Source of the DNA: Anaerolineae bacterium
GTDB taxonomy: Bacteria > Chloroflexota > Anaerolineae > UBA4142
DNA: 14,146 nucleotides
Assembly (NCBI GenBank): GCA_027457205.1
Contig: DAIDTM010000513.1
Location: 1-14,146, forward strand
Direction of reading: 5' to 3'
Positions 12,568 through 14,146 of this stretch are shown here, in pieces. Within the stretch, counting starts at the first letter, position 1, and each line of letters begins with the position of its first letter. Position numbers and translations under genes: made by a program. The notes beneath the pieces were generated by a model, which did not search any database, was not told the origin of the DNA, and worked only from the letters and a program-made list of their open reading frames with translations.

Positions 12568-14146
12568 TCATTGAATCGTAATCGTCGTCACGCCGATGGT
12601 CTCGGTCAAGTCTGTGCCATAGTCTAACCGCACCACGTTCATTGTCGATTTGAGCGCGCGCGCCGGCAGTGTGATGCGATAGTCTTGCCACGCTGGTGTC
12701 AGCGTGAACGCGCCGATGTTTTCGCCGTTCAGCGAAATGCTAACGCGCTGCGGCGATTGGGCGTACGCGTTCAGCGTCATCACGCGGTCTCCCGCACCTG
12801 CCAACACAAAATAAATCTCCGATTGCGCGCCGCGCGTCCAGACGAAGTTGAACTTGCCCTGCCAATTTGCCTGCGGATACTCGAACTGCCAGCCGCGCCC
12901 GGCGTACATCTGCCCAATGTTCTCGCGCAGATCGATGTTCACCGAGTCTGGTATACTCGCCGGCGGCAGCGCGTACGCCATCGTCTCGCCATCATTAAAG
13001 ATCTGCCGCGCGCCCAATATCTCGCGCAGATAATTGTCGATCCCGCTTACCTGCGTCGGCGTCAGATACAATCGATGCAGCACCGCGTAGCGCAAATCGT
13101 AAAACGCCAAGACCTGATCGCGCACGCGCCGGTCTTCGGCAAGGTCTGCCGGCGCAAGCGGCGGATCGACGCCTTCCAGCGCGCGCAGTGAACGATCGAC
13201 GATGGGAACGCCGCGCGTGCCAAAGTACTCCGCCAGTCCCGGCGCGATGCGATTGGTGTACGCGCGCAGGATGCGCTTGCCGTCGATTGCCTGATACCAC
13301 TCGGTCGCCGCCGCGCCGCGCCAGTTGAACGTCGGAATCTCCAAAACCGTAAAACTGCCTGGCGCGCGCGCAATATCGTTGTAGACCGGCGGAATCGTCA
13401 GCGGCTGCATCGGATACGGCAACACGGCAAACTCGACCAGAATCGCCATCGGTACGAGCCATAACGCAATACGCAATACGGAATACCGAACAAGTGCTGC
13501 ATGAGACGTGGGACGTGAGATGTGATTTGCAATTTGTAATTTGTAATTTTTTTGTAGTTGGTCAATCGCAATGGCTGCCAGCATCGCCAGCGCGAACGAG
13601 ACCATAATGCCGTACCGCATCGGAATGCGGATGTTGTTTAGAATTGGAATCTCGTGTACCAGCACGTACGGCAGCGGGATGCCGGTATCGTTTCCAAGAA
13701 CGTGCAACGAGGGACCGAGACCGAGCAGCGCGAACAGAATCGCCGTGAACAGCCAGAAACGCGCGGCGCGCCATCGCCACGCGACGGCGTAGGCGGCGAG
13801 CGCAAGCGCGATATACCCAACGAACGCTTGCGCGTCGGGGTTCAGCGGCGCGCCATCGTCCGGCTTGGAGGACGCGTTGACGCCGATCACCTTGAGCGGC
13901 GCGTCGGCGTACAGCGCGCTGCGCGCGTTCGGCACAAAATACGACGCCAGGTCGTAGGAACGGTCGAGCGAATATTTGAGCGGAAAGACGCGGATGTAGT
14001 TGCCGCCCTCGGCGTTGAAATCCTGCTGGAGCACCGCAACCATTGGCGCGGAAAGCGCGGCGGCGACCAGCGCGGCGACTGCCCAACGCGCCATCGCCGC
14101 GCGCGCGGCGCGCCAATCCTCGGCAAAGACGTATGCCGCGTAGACG
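12568..14146 (-). CDS. Large multi-TM membrane protein, partial (N-terminus outside the window)
   Basis: The frame is open through the right edge, so at least 525 C-terminal residues are visible. The first part has several hydrophobic helices. LGPSLHVLGNDTGIPLPY and ILNNIRIPMRYGIMVSFAL recall GT-C/YfhO-like membrane glycosyltransferase-style proteins; the precise family is not certain. The C-terminal 130 or so residues (from GRGWQFEYP to TTITIQ) look like an extracytoplasmic beta-sandwich, perhaps carbohydrate-binding. About 30 residues after AIAIDQL (QKNYKLQIANHISRPTSH...) come from a low-complexity DNA patch and appear inserted. It is followed four to ten bases later by the thioesterase gene. 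Confidence 0.85.
   Translation of the reverse strand, partial: VYAAYVFAEDWRAARAAMARWAVAALVAAALSAPMVAVLQQDFNAEGGNYIRVFPLKYSLDRSYDLASYFVPNARSALYADAPLKVIGVNASSKPDDGAPLNPDAQAFVGYIALALAAYAVAWRWRAARFWLFTAILFALLGLGPSLHVLGNDTGIPLPYVLVHEIPILNNIRIPMRYGIMVSFALAMLAAIAIDQLQKNYKLQIANHISRPTSHAALVRYSVLRIALWLVPMAILVEFAVLPYPMQPLTIPPVYNDIARAPGSFTVLEIPTFNWRGAAATEWYQAIDGKRILRAYTNRIAPGLAEYFGTRGVPIVDRSLRALEGVDPPLAPADLAEDRRVRDQVLAFYDLRYAVLHRLYLTPTQVSGIDNYLREILGARQIFNDGETMAYALPPASIPDSVNIDLRENIGQMYAGRGWQFEYPQANWQGKFNFVWTRGAQSEIYFVLAGAGDRVMTLNAYAQSPQRVSISLNGENIGAFTLTPAWQDYRITLPARALKSTMNVVRLDYGTDLTETIGVTTITIQ
13464..13554. repeat. Composite low-complexity patch inside the membrane-protein gene
   Basis: Three different short-unit runs lie side by side: ACGCAATACGCAATACGG (13464-13481), a GAGACGTGGGACGTGAGA run (13503-13520), and GCAATTTGTAATTTGTAATT (13529-13548). 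The reading frame is kept through all of them. Confidence 0.75.

Noticed and set aside
1..14146. CRISPR array, insertion sequence or prophage
   Set aside because: No regularly spaced direct repeats, transposase, integrase or phage structural genes are seen.

Overview
The window looks like a moderately GC-rich bacterial chromosome, most likely Chloroflexota of the Anaerolineae type. That call is an inference. It rests on a membrane-arm-only complex I cluster, a FemAB-type aminoacyltransferase, an ACT-less homoserine dehydrogenase, multi-TM proteins of a style common there, and many short low-complexity or palindromic patches between and inside genes. There is no phage, plasmid, transposase or CRISPR signal.

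Layout. (1) Positions 5-4758, minus strand: five NADH:quinone oxidoreductase membrane subunits in the order nuoA-H-J-K-L, with a consensus-like promoter before nuoA. The peripheral-arm genes B, C, D, E, F, G and I are absent from between them; nuoM and nuoN, if present, lie beyond the left edge. (2) 5037-6095, plus: a FemAB-like protein carrying a perfect 28-bp palindrome inside its reading frame. (3) 6282-8509, minus: two two-gene units. The upstream unit is a 103-aa membrane protein plus a helix-hairpin-helix protein. The downstream unit is a three-TM protein plus a one-TM protein with a possible OB-fold. (4) 8731-8883, minus: a CAU-anticodon tRNA with a perfect-consensus promoter and a strong terminator. 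(5) 8930-9964, minus: homoserine dehydrogenase. (6) 10201-10773 minus and 10938-12107 plus: a MerR-like coiled-coil regulator divergent from a secreted GH18-type glycosidase. (7) 12144-14146, minus: a hotdog thioesterase following a large membrane protein that runs off the window.

The most interesting signal is a module present twice on the minus strand, at 8571-8683 and 7473-7552. Each copy has a TTGACT-17-TATACT promoter with a related spacer, followed by a structured element beginning GCACCTGACG, with an inner hairpin of unrelated sequence and a closing stem running into a T-rich tract. Each copy heads one of the two membrane-protein units, so it may be an undescribed attenuator, riboswitch or short RNA.

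A second theme is repeat patches. The nuoA-H, nuoJ-K and nuoK-L gaps, the nuoA/FemAB divergent region, the hom leader, and two coding regions each carry short inverted or tandem repeats of about 8-bp units. The sequences differ but the architecture is similar.
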